Assembly: GCA_009392075.1 (NCBI GenBank)
Contig: VFHG01000054.1
Span: 1-6,680, forward strand
DNA length: 6,680 bases
Source: SAR202 cluster bacterium
GTDB taxonomy: Bacteria; Chloroflexota; Dehalococcoidia; UBA3495
Direction: 5' to 3'
Below, piece after piece: positions 1 through 5,783 of this stretch. The position numbers and the translations under genes were made by a program. Every line of letters starts with the position of its first letter. Position 1 is the stretch's first letter. The notes under the pieces are model-generated. The model did no database searches. It saw nothing but the letters and a program-made list of their open reading frames with translations, and was not told the origin of the DNA.

Positions 1-392
1 ATCCCACCTGACCTTCCACGTGCCCGCGTCTGGCCGTAGTAGTTTGTGGAAGATTGCCAATCTGACAGCGCCCTCACGTTTGGCCAAGTATTGCTGTTAA
101 TCTTGATTATAATGGGGGGTGTAAACAGGCATTTCCCGAAAAGGAAGTGCCTATGCTGACTTCTATCTTCCTTATAGCTAAGTTCAAGGTCCATAATTCG
201 TCCATGCTAAGCAGGCCGCCCTCGACACTCCCTTGGAGCTAGACACCAGCGCCTACCAGTGTCTCCTCGACTGTTTCAGGAAGAACCTCACCTCTGTAAT
301 TATTCTTTTAAAAAATAGCCGCAAGCTATCTGGCCAGTGTAATTCGGCCACTGTTATTAAGTTTGACAATACTCGGAGTCAAAAGGAGCCAC
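1..392. other. Gene-poor leader upstream of the hydrolase
   Basis: No convincing gene was found. A plus-strand frame open from the window edge ends at a TAA at 98-100 and could be the tail of an upstream gene, but it has no recognisable motif. The minus strand also has a short open stretch over the first 90 or so bases with no good start. A perfect TATAAT lies at 108-113 but has no good -35 hexamer at 16-18 nt. A 7-bp inverted repeat (141-147 with 167-173) has no following T-run. A TTGACA at 363-368 has no matching -10 box before the gene. The hydrolase promoter could lie here but is not resolved. Confidence 0.5.
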
Positions 393-1292
393 ATGGAAAG
401 AAGAGTTTTTTTCAACAGCGACGGCATCCGGATTGCCGGGACACTTTTTGAGCCAGAAGCAACCGACAACGATTCTTGCCCGGCAATAATGCTTTGCCAA
501 GGTATGGTAGGCGTCAAAGAATATTTCTGGTTCCCCCATTTAGCCCGACGTTTGGTCGAATTGGGCTGCGTGGCCTTGATTTGGGACTATCGAGGTGTGG
601 GCGAAAGCGAGGGTGAGCCCGGCCGTCTGTATCCGTTGGAGCAGGTCGAGGACATTCGTAACGGTTTGACCTTTTTGGAAACCAATCACAAGGTGGACCC
701 GGAACGGTTAGGGCTAATCGGCTTTAGCTTCGGTGCTGGTATGGTGCCCTACGTTGCCGGGATTGACGAGAGGGTTAAGTGTTCCATTAGTGTGGCTGGC
801 TGGGGAGACGGAGAGCGTTGGATGCAGAGCATACGGCGTTATTACGAGTGGCTGGATTTGCTGAACCAAATTGAGGATGACCGCAAAACCAGAATCGAGA
901 CCGGCATGTCGGAAATGGTGAGTGGCGGAGGCATTCTCGTGGGCGACCCTACCACAGCCGCCGCTAGACAAAAGGTGATCGACCAGATCCCTGAGATGGA
1001 AAACTACAAAAGCACCTCCTACTCCTTGGCCACAGCGGAGAAACTCTTGGACTTTAAGCCAATCAGCGTGGTAGAAAGAATTTCCCCCCGGGCCATAATG
1101 TATATCGCTGCAGAGCTGGACTCGGTGACTCCTGCCGAGGGCGTGGTTGGTATGTTTGAAGAGACATATGAGCCCAAGAAGCTGTGGGTGATTCCAGGGG
1201 CTACCCACTACGACGTATACAGGGAAGACCTGAAAGAACAGATTTGGGACATGTCAGTCGCGTGGTTCAAGGAGTACCTACGCATCGATTGA
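393..1292 (+). CDS. Alpha/beta-hydrolase fold protein, 299 aa
   Basis: This is a probable cytoplasmic serine hydrolase; no signal peptide is visible. The start is set at ATG 393 because AAGGAG lies at 383-388, four bases upstream; a TTG at 363 would add ten residues without a better ribosome site. Visible landmarks are the early strand and oxyanion region (AIMLCQGMVG, 31-40), the WDYRGVGESEG segment (64-74) and the nucleophile elbow GFSFG with Ser112. The likely acid is Asp243 (AELDSVTP) and the likely base is His272 (GATHYD). Residues of about 137-225 between the elbow and the acid form a mainly helical insertion that probably acts as a lid. The architecture resembles the dienelactone hydrolase, S15-peptidase and YcjY-like groups, so ester or amide hydrolysis is expected but the substrate is unknown. 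A GMC oxidoreductase follows 66 nt downstream on the same strand, which would fit hydrolysis followed by alcohol oxidation (inference). Confidence 0.9.
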   Translation: MERRVFFNSDGIRIAGTLFEPEATDNDSCPAIMLCQGMVGVKEYFWFPHLARRLVELGCVALIWDYRGVGESEGEPGRLYPLEQVEDIRNGLTFLETNHKVDPERLGLIGFSFGAGMVPYVAGIDERVKCSISVAGWGDGERWMQSIRRYYEWLDLLNQIEDDRKTRIETGMSEMVSGGGILVGDPTTAAARQKVIDQIPEMENYKSTSYSLATAEKLLDFKPISVVERISPRAIMYIAAELDSVTPAEGVVGMFEETYEPKKLWVIPGATHYDVYREDLKEQIWDMSVAWFKEYLRID

Positions 1293-1319
1293 TTCGATCC
1301 AAACACCTGATGGTTCAGC

Positions 1320-1329
1320 GATTATAATG
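1320..1329 (+). promoter_or_regulatory. Possible -10 element before the GMC gene
   Basis: The decamer GATTATAATG contains a perfect TATAAT at 1323-1328, 30 nt before the GMC start codon. The same decamer occurs at 105-114 in the leader of the upstream hydrolase. No convincing -35 hexamer lies at the usual distance, so this could be a weak internal promoter or chance. Confidence 0.2.
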
Positions 1330-1358
1330 CCTGCAAATTAAATGTCGGTGGATTCGCC

Positions 1359-2891
1359 ATGAGATATAGCTACATCGTCGTGGGCGGAGGCTCAGCAGGG
1401 TGCGTTTTGGCGGCTCGCTTGTCCGAGGATTCCGGCAAATCGGTGCTGTTGCTCGAGGCTGGCCCCGATTATCCAGACTTCGATCTCCTACCGGACGAGC
1501 TCAAATTTGGCTACGATCCGATCGCCTCATACGAGGGAGCGCGCCACAACTGGTCGTTCAAAGGCACGGCAACCAACAATCCTGTCAGGGAGATACCGGT
1601 GCCTCGTGGTAAGGCGATGGGCGGTTCCAGCGCCATCAATGTTCAGGCGTTCATCCGGGGGGTACCAGAAGACTACGACGCTTGGGCTGCCCTAGGTAAC
1701 GACGAGTGGAAATATGTTAACCTCCTCCCCGATTTCCGGAGCTCGGAGACCGACCTGGACGTCAAAGATGACTTTCACGGCACCGATGGACCTATCCCTG
1801 TTCGCCGCCACAAAAGGGCAAATTGGAATAAGGACCAAGAAGCGTTCTTCCAGGCTTGTGTGACAGCAGGGTTTCCTGAGGTGTTCGACCAGAACAACCC
1901 GGACGCCACAGGTGTTGGGCCTCTTCCCATGAACAATCCAGATGGCATCCGCGTCAGCACTGCTCTAGCCTACATAAACCCCGTTCGCCACCGACTCAAC
2001 CTGTCATTGCGACCGAACGTATTGGTTAGGCGTATCGTGTTCGACGACAAAAAGGCAACGGGATTGGAAGTGGAAAGCGGTGGGGAAAAATTTGTGGTGG
2101 AGGGAGAGGAAATCATTTTGAGTGCCGGGGCCATCGGGTCGCCTCATTTGCTCATGCTTTCCGGGGTTGGCCCTGCCAATCAGCTGAGTTCCCAGGGAGT
2201 TCCCGTGAGGTTGGACTTACCCGGGGTCGGACAGAACCTAAGAGATCACCCATTAGTATTCACCAGCTACCGGGCACAGGAAGGACACTCAATTGATCTC
2301 GATGGGCCTAGGGCACAAATTTGTTTGCGCTATACCGCTGAAGGCTCATTAACCCGCGATGATTTGATGGTCTTGCCCTCTTCATCCTCGCCGTTCATTC
2401 CCGAGGAAGAGCCCGTCGTCCGTATCGGGTGCGGTTTGGAGCTTCCGGTTGGCTCCGGCGAGTTGACCCTTGATTCAAATGACCCGAACGTTCAGCCGCG
2501 GCTCAATTATCGTTACTTGGAAGAATCCTGGGACCGAAAACGTATGCGGGAAGGCGTGAGATTGGCGGTTAGGCTTGCGGAACATGAAGCCTATGGATCC
2601 GTTGTCGCAGAGCGGATTAGCCCTACTGACGCCGACTTGGCCTCCGATGACTCTTTAGACGCCTGGCTTTTGGCTAATACTTCCAGCTTCCAGCATGTCT
2701 CCGGCACATGCAAGATGGGGCCGGCATCCGACCCTTTGGCTGTTGTTGACCAGTATGGCAAAGTCCGTGGCATATACAATCTCAGGGTTGCGGACGCCTC
2801 CATTTTCCCCGACATCGTGCGGGCCAATACCAACGCCACTACTGTGATGATCGGCGAACGGGTAGCTAGATTTATCCGGGATGGTCGTTAG
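1359..2891 (+). CDS. GMC-family FAD-dependent alcohol oxidoreductase, 510 aa
   Basis: This is a flavoprotein of the glucose-methanol-choline family, which oxidises alcohols to aldehydes or ketones. The N-terminal FAD dinucleotide fold is clear: G9, G11 and G14 in VVGGGSAGC, with Glu33 at the end of the second strand (LLLEAGPD). GMC signature 1 is at about 82-95 (PRGKAMGGSSAIN) and signature 2 at about 256-272 (GAIGSPHLLMLSGVGP). The C-terminal catalytic pair is His446 (FQHVSGTCKMG) and Asn490 (RANTNATTVMIGER). Their 44-residue spacing matches the His/Asn pair of choline oxidase and choline dehydrogenase. The substrate-binding part (about 295-385) is short and includes LRYTAEGS at 323-330, which recalls what I remember of mycofactocin-linked GMC proteins (MftG-like); this is a weak recollection. 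The start at ATG 1359 is supported by GGTGGA at 1347-1352 with six-base spacing. No signal peptide or membrane segment is seen. Being in line with a hydrolase and an LLM oxidoreductase suggests catabolism of an organic alcohol or ester (inference). Confidence 0.93.
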   Translation: MRYSYIVVGGGSAGCVLAARLSEDSGKSVLLLEAGPDYPDFDLLPDELKFGYDPIASYEGARHNWSFKGTATNNPVREIPVPRGKAMGGSSAINVQAFIRGVPEDYDAWAALGNDEWKYVNLLPDFRSSETDLDVKDDFHGTDGPIPVRRHKRANWNKDQEAFFQACVTAGFPEVFDQNNPDATGVGPLPMNNPDGIRVSTALAYINPVRHRLNLSLRPNVLVRRIVFDDKKATGLEVESGGEKFVVEGEEIILSAGAIGSPHLLMLSGVGPANQLSSQGVPVRLDLPGVGQNLRDHPLVFTSYRAQEGHSIDLDGPRAQICLRYTAEGSLTRDDLMVLPSSSSPFIPEEEPVVRIGCGLELPVGSGELTLDSNDPNVQPRLNYRYLEESWDRKRMREGVRLAVRLAEHEAYGSVVAERISPTDADLASDDSLDAWLLANTSSFQHVSGTCKMGPASDPLAVVDQYGKVRGIYNLRVADASIFPDIVRANTNATTVMIGERVARFIRDGR

Positions 2892-3005
2892 ACAGATATT
2901 TTTATTTCCTCTGTTGGTAACACTAAGGCGTGCTCAAAAAATAATACGATACGGTGTTGCCAGGTAACTTCCCTCGGTTCATCTTAATCACATCAGGAGC
3001 AAAAT
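2892..3005 (+). promoter_or_regulatory. Spacer with ribosome site for the TTG-start gene
   Basis: This 114-nt gap between the GMC and LLM genes holds AGGAG at 2995-2999, six bases before the TTG at 3006, which decides that start. An imperfect stem pairs 2916-2923 with 2954-2961 (eight pairs including one G-U, loop 30 nt). It lacks a T-run after it, so it is not a good intrinsic terminator. No -35/-10 pair of reasonable quality was found, which leaves read-through from the upstream genes possible. Confidence 0.45.
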
Positions 3006-3920
3006 TTGGAAGTCGGAGTTATTTTCCCTCAAACAGAGATTGAACCAGACCCCGCAGCAATAAAAGACTTTGCACAAACTGCCGAAGAACTGGGTTACTC
3101 CTACATATTCATAGCAGACCATGTGCTAGGCGCGGATCCAAAGCGCCACGAATTCCCTAACAACGAATATTTCCCCGCGTTACAGACTTATAACCACAAA
3201 TCTGTCATTCATGAATCGCTGACGCTGATGGGCTATTTGTCTTCGATTACTCGAACGATCGGATTGGTCAGTGGCATACTCATTTTGCCGCAACGGCAGA
3301 CTGTTCTTGTTGCGAAGCAAACTGCAGAGATTGATGTATTGTCAGGAGGCAGACTCCGCCTAGGGATTGGGGTTGGGTGGAACAGTGTGGAATACCAAGC
3401 ATTGGGTGAAGATTTTCATACGCGAGGAGAACGAATTTCTGAACAAATCACGGTGCTCCGCGAGTTATGGACCAAAGAAGTCGTCGACTTCCATGGCAGG
3501 TGGCACAACATAAACCATGCAGGGTTGAATCCTTTGCCAGTCCAGCGGCCGATTCCCGTGTGGTTGGGTGCCGGAAGTCCCGAGTCGCCAACGCCATCTG
3601 ATAGGATTTTAAAGCGAATTGCGCGATTGGCTGACGGATGGTGCCCCAATTTCAAGCCAGACGCCGGAGGGCGAGCGACTATCGATCGAGTAAATGCTTT
3701 CGCAAAGGAATATGGGCGAGATCAAGCGTCTATCGGACTTGATGGCCGTCTTCGAACTAGCGATGGAAGCCCAGAAGATTGGATGGATGAAGCGGTAGCA
3801 TGGAAGAAGTTGGGGGCACGTTATCTATCTATCGAGAACCGTTGGGGAGGGCTCAAAACCGCGAGTGAACATATCGCTGCGATGCAACGATTTAAAGCGA
3901 CAATCGGGTTTGATATCTGA
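3006..3920 (+). CDS. LLM-class (luciferase-like) F420/FMN-dependent oxidoreductase, 304 aa
   Basis: This is a luciferase-like monooxygenase superfamily TIM-barrel enzyme, expected to use F420 or reduced FMN for hydride transfer or mono-oxygenation of an organic substrate. The start is TTG 3006: the protein begins with the first barrel strand (MEVGVIFPQTE), and AGGAG lies six bases upstream. Visible family landmarks are ADHVLGAD (37-44), the strand and loop LPQRQTVLVAKQ (94-105), AEIDVLSGGRLRLG (107-120) and GVGWN (122-126). RPIPVWLGAG at 181-190 and the RIARLADGWCPNF segment at 205-216 line the C-terminal half of the barrel. The layout matches the TIGR03619-type (Rv2161c-like) LLM subgroup, and the length is about normal. 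The substrate is unknown. Whether the cofactor is F420 or FMN cannot be decided from this sequence alone. The gene ends the plus-strand run and faces the SDR gene convergently. Confidence 0.92.
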   Translation: MEVGVIFPQTEIEPDPAAIKDFAQTAEELGYSYIFIADHVLGADPKRHEFPNNEYFPALQTYNHKSVIHESLTLMGYLSSITRTIGLVSGILILPQRQTVLVAKQTAEIDVLSGGRLRLGIGVGWNSVEYQALGEDFHTRGERISEQITVLRELWTKEVVDFHGRWHNINHAGLNPLPVQRPIPVWLGAGSPESPTPSDRILKRIARLADGWCPNFKPDAGGRATIDRVNAFAKEYGRDQASIGLDGRLRTSDGSPEDWMDEAVAWKKLGARYLSIENRWGGLKTASEHIAAMQRFKATIGFDI

Positions 3921-4271
3921 GATGGTATACCACTGGAGTTACACTCATCTAATCCTTTCCGCTGTGCTTTTGAACCAATTATCCTCAGATGGAAAACCAT
4001 AAGTCGACGCGGTGAGAGACAATTACTGGACTAACTGAAGGTACTGAAGGCGATAACCAGTTAGAGAAGCAGCGACGTAAAAGGCGCGATCTCCCCTGCC
4101 TTTGCCCCCTGTGGGCCATTCAGTTCCTTCAGAACCTTCAGTCAACGGCATGCAGGGAATCCGTTCGCCTCGAGGACCGTTATCAAGACGGGTAAGTATC
4201 GCCCCACATTTTGTTGATTAATAACCGCAGGGTTACGAATCTATAACATCATCCATTCCAAGTTGAGTCGA
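3921..4271. other. Convergent intergenic region between LLM and SDR genes
   Basis: No protein gene is supported in these 351 bases. Just after the LLM stop is a 10-bp palindrome (TGGTATACCA, 3923-3932), which has no loop. The main structure is an inverted repeat with 9-bp periodicity at 4025-4142. A small hairpin pairs TAACC (4222-4226) with GGTTA (4231-4235) across a four-base loop. It lies about 35 nt past the SDR stop and has no T-run, so it is at best a weak terminator. CCTCGAGG at 4168-4175 is a simple palindrome. A plus-strand frame open from 4016 to the TAA at about 4193 has no start codon, and its composition follows the repeat. Confidence 0.6.
4025..4142. repeat. Imperfect inverted repeat of 9-bp-periodic motifs
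   Basis: The left side carries ACTGGA, ACTGAA and ACTGAA at 4025, 4034 and 4043, each exactly 9 bp apart. The right side carries TTCAGT, TTCAGA and TTCAGT at 4119, 4128 and 4137, again 9 bp apart. As arms, 4034-4050 pairs with 4126-4142 over 17 bp with a single mismatch, around a 75-nt centre. The centre holds its own 6-bp stem (4080-4085 with 4098-4103). A second, alternative stem pairs 4031-4037 with 4058-4064. No transposase and no clear target-site duplication are visible. It could be a small non-autonomous (MITE-like) element, a bidirectional transcription end, or a protein-binding array; the sequence does not decide among these. Confidence 0.6.
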
Positions 4272-5021
4272 TCATTGTGCGGTCATGCCGCCGTCGATCA
4301 CCAGTTCCGCGCCGGTTACGAATGACGACTCGTCCGAAGCTAAGTACAGGATTCCTGCCGCGATGTCTTCAGGCAGGCCCATACGACCCAGCGGCATCTT
4401 AGCCACCCGTTCTTCGTGGATATTAGGGTTGTCATGGTGGGCCCGGGTCATGGGTGAATCGACGAAACCGGGATGGACCGAATTGGCCCGTATGTTCTCG
4501 GATGCGTATTGGATGGCGGTGGATTTGTTGAAGATTCGGACCGCGCCCTTGGAAGCATGGTAGGCAGCTGACGTCACGCTGCCTACCATGCCATAGATGG
4601 AAGAGATGTTGATTATAGAGCCGCCACCGGCCTTTCGCATCTCTGGGATGGCCGCCTTGGTGCCCAGAAACACGCCCTTCACGTTCACATCCATTACATT
4701 ATCCCAGGCTTCTGATGTGGTCTGTTCCACTCCCGCGCGGTGGCTGACCCCGGCGTTGTTGACCAGGATATCCAACTTACCAAAACTGGACACTGCGGAC
4801 TGAACAGCACTATTCCAACTGTCTTCACTGGTGACGTCCAGATTAACAAACAAGGCCCGGCCGCCAGACTCGGCGATGGAGGTTTCGGTGGCCCGGCCTT
4901 CATCTTCCAGAAGATCTGCTATCACCACGGCCGCGCCTTCCTTGGCCAGCAACTTGGCCGTGGCTGCTCCAATGCCCCCGGCTCCACCGCTGATCAGGGC
5001 TACTTTCCCTGCAACACGCAT
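4272..5021 (-). CDS. Classical short-chain dehydrogenase/reductase (SDR), 249 aa
   Basis: This is an NAD(P)(H)-dependent alcohol/ketone oxidoreductase with a single Rossmann domain, cytoplasmic. The frame is open up to 5156, but the start is placed at ATG 5021. GAGG (complement of 5028-5031) lies six bases upstream, the protein then begins MRVAGKVALISGG as family members do, and 249 aa is a normal SDR length. The 45-residue extension has no family-like sequence. Landmarks are the glycine motif SGGAGGIG (11-18), Asp36 after the second strand (favouring NAD over NADP), LDV (61-63), NNAG (88-91) and the catalytic tetrad Asn113, Ser141, Tyr154 and Lys158 (YHASK). HPGFVDSPM (183-191) and the C-terminal GAELVIDGG (237-245) are also typical. 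It resembles the 3-alpha/20-beta-hydroxysteroid or cyclopentanol dehydrogenase-like SDRs, but the substrate cannot be assigned. It lies 152 nt downstream of the small 84-aa gene on the same strand. Confidence 0.93.
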   Translation of the reverse strand: MRVAGKVALISGGAGGIGAATAKLLAKEGAAVVIADLLEDEGRATETSIAESGGRALFVNLDVTSEDSWNSAVQSAVSSFGKLDILVNNAGVSHRAGVEQTTSEAWDNVMDVNVKGVFLGTKAAIPEMRKAGGGSIINISSIYGMVGSVTSAAYHASKGAVRIFNKSTAIQYASENIRANSVHPGFVDSPMTRAHHDNPNIHEERVAKMPLGRMGLPEDIAAGILYLASDESSFVTGAELVIDGGMTAQ

Positions 5022-5173
5022 GGTCAACCTCGTTATAGTGGGTTTGGTTTCAGGTGTTTCGAGGATGCTACATCTTGGCCGAAGTTCGGGCAATAGAAAA
5101 AGACCACCGCCATCGTGAACGATGACTCTTGGGGAAGGATCTGCCGAACGGGACAATAACCGAATCTGAAAGG
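5022..5173 (-). other. Spacer between the small gene and the SDR gene
   Basis: This gap of 152 nt on the minus-strand side holds the SDR ribosome site at its left end. A short perfect inverted repeat CATCG/CGATG (5111-5124, loop about four bases) is followed in the minus direction, after several bases, by five Ts. The spacing is too long for a standard intrinsic terminator. TATAAC just upstream of the SDR ribosome site would leave almost no leader, so it is probably not a promoter. Confidence 0.35.
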
Positions 5174-5428
5174 TTAGTCTTGCATCTCCCTAACTGGCAT
5201 AATATCGCACTTGGCCCAACTAAGCGCTGGGTTCAGGAAATCGTACAACTTGTTTATATCGTCGGCCTCTACCACATAAATCGTGCAATGTTGTGCTCTA
5301 CCGCCTAGAGCAAGCACTAGCTTCACTCCTGCTTTTGCCGCACCCTCTGCCGTTATCCTTTTTTCTGGAGTGTTGTTTACAACAGGGCAAGTTTCTGGGC
5401 TGTGGTCTACGGTTACATGGAATAGCAT
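5174..5428 (-). CDS. Small soluble protein of unknown function, 84 aa
   Basis: The start is ATG 5428, preceded by GGGGAG (complement of 5436-5441) seven bases upstream; the TTG at 5443 overlaps this region and adds only five unlike residues. The protein opens MLFHVTVDHSPETCP, a beta strand followed by a Cys-containing turn. It continues with a probable helix (about 24-34), a strand KLVLALGG (36-43), a strand HCTIYVVEAD (47-56), a helix (57-70) and a final strand CDIMPVREM (74-82). This strand/helix order suggests a ferredoxin-like or dimeric alpha/beta-barrel fold, as in small DUF3303-like proteins. It has three cysteines (14, 48, 74) and no signal peptide or membrane segment. The function is unknown; the SDR gene lies next downstream on the same strand. 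It is probably real because of the good ribosome site, sensible start and protein-like composition. Confidence 0.72.
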   Translation of the reverse strand: MLFHVTVDHSPETCPVVNNTPEKRITAEGAAKAGVKLVLALGGRAQHCTIYVVEADDINKLYDFLNPALSWAKCDIMPVREMQD

Positions 5429-5463
5429 ATTCGAACTCCCCAAAGGTAAAAATAGATTGTGGA

Positions 5464-5492
5464 AGTTTAGTTAACCGAAGTCCTTATTGCAA
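5464..5492 (-). promoter_or_regulatory. Candidate promoter for the 84-aa gene
   Basis: Read on the minus strand, TTGCAA (5487-5492) is followed after exactly 17 bases by TAAACT (complement of 5464-5469), each four of six to the sigma-70 consensus. This would start transcription roughly 30 nt before the ATG at 5428. The match is moderate and could be chance. Confidence 0.28.
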
Positions 5493-5529
5493 ACTCCAGC
5501 CCAGCGGTGCAGCATCGAGTTTGTCTGGG

Positions 5530-5553
5530 GCCTCCGGTGACCGGCCGGGAGGC
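5530..5553. other. GC-rich hairpin in the divergent region
   Basis: GCCTCCGG (5530-5537) pairs with CC and GGAGGC (5545-5546 and 5548-5553), with one bulged G at 5547 and a seven-base loop. No T-run follows on either strand, so a standard intrinsic terminator is unlikely. It could be a leader structure or a remnant. Confidence 0.35.
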
Positions 5554-5581
5554 GCAATTCTCTAAGTGACAGGGTCTAGAT

Positions 5582-5686
5582 ATGCCTACTCGAGGACGTT
5601 CACCTTTAGACCAGCCCGCTTGTGTGACAATTATTCCGGCATTACTCTGGATCTTAGTCATTGGCGCATTGATAGTGATAGGGTAA
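5582..5686 (+). CDS. Possible 34-residue single-pass membrane peptide
   Basis: A short ATG frame is preceded by AGGG at 5571-5574, seven bases upstream of the ATG. The first fourteen residues include Arg4 and Arg6. Residues 15-34 are an uninterrupted hydrophobic run rich in Ile, Leu, Val and Ala, with Pro19, Trp23 and Gly28, and the chain ends right after it. By the positive-inside rule this would sit N-terminus in. It ends 97 nt before the HAD gene on the same strand. No family is recognised. It may be a real small protein, the decayed start of a longer membrane gene, or a chance frame. Confidence 0.27.
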   Translation: MPTRGRSPLDQPACVTIIPALLWILVIGALIVIG

Positions 5687-5783
5687 CGGCCATCCCATCC
5701 GCTGATATCATCGGTTAAGTCTCGCGACGATGATCTCGTAACCGTGCTCTCACGCACACAATTCCCTAAAGGTGATAGAACAG

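Larger units (their letters stand above)
5429..5783. other. Divergent intergenic region before the HAD gene
   Basis: These 355 bases separate the minus-strand small gene from the plus-strand HAD gene. They hold a candidate minus-strand promoter (5464-5492), a GC-rich hairpin (5530-5553) and a possible 34-residue membrane peptide (5582-5686). Weak plus-strand TTGGCG (5661-5666) and TAACGG (5684-5689) are 17 bp apart, but the second is a poor -10. A long minus-strand frame across 5467-5757 has low-quality composition and is judged spurious. Confidence 0.5.

Noticed and set aside
141..173. AAGGAAG/CTTCCTT inverted repeat as a terminator
   Set aside because: The stem is only seven pairs, low in GC, has a 19-nt loop and is not followed by a T-run.
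363..392. TTGACA at 363-368 as a -35 box and TTG at 363 as hydrolase start
   Set aside because: No -10 box lies at the right distance before the gene, and the ATG at 393 has a proper AAGGAG site.
233..451. 72-residue plus-strand frame overlapping the hydrolase start
   Set aside because: It overlaps the hydrolase in another frame, has no good ribosome site and shows no motif.
714..1208. 164-residue minus-strand frame inside the hydrolase gene
   Set aside because: It is the antisense of a clear alpha/beta-hydrolase gene and shows no family motif.
3922..4002. 26-residue ATG frame right after the LLM stop
   Set aside because: There is no ribosome site, and the length and composition are consistent with chance.
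4016..4194. Open plus-strand frame across the inverted repeat
   Set aside because: It has no start codon, and its openness follows from the 9-bp (three-codon) periodicity of the repeat.
5022..5156. N-terminal 45-residue extension of the SDR to an ATG at 5156
   Set aside because: The internal ATG at 5021 has a GAGG site at six-base spacing and gives a normal SDR N-terminus and length; the extension is not SDR-like.
5467..5757. 96-residue minus-strand frame in the divergent region
   Set aside because: Composition is not protein-like, no ribosome site stands out, and it overlaps the hairpin and the better short plus-strand frame.
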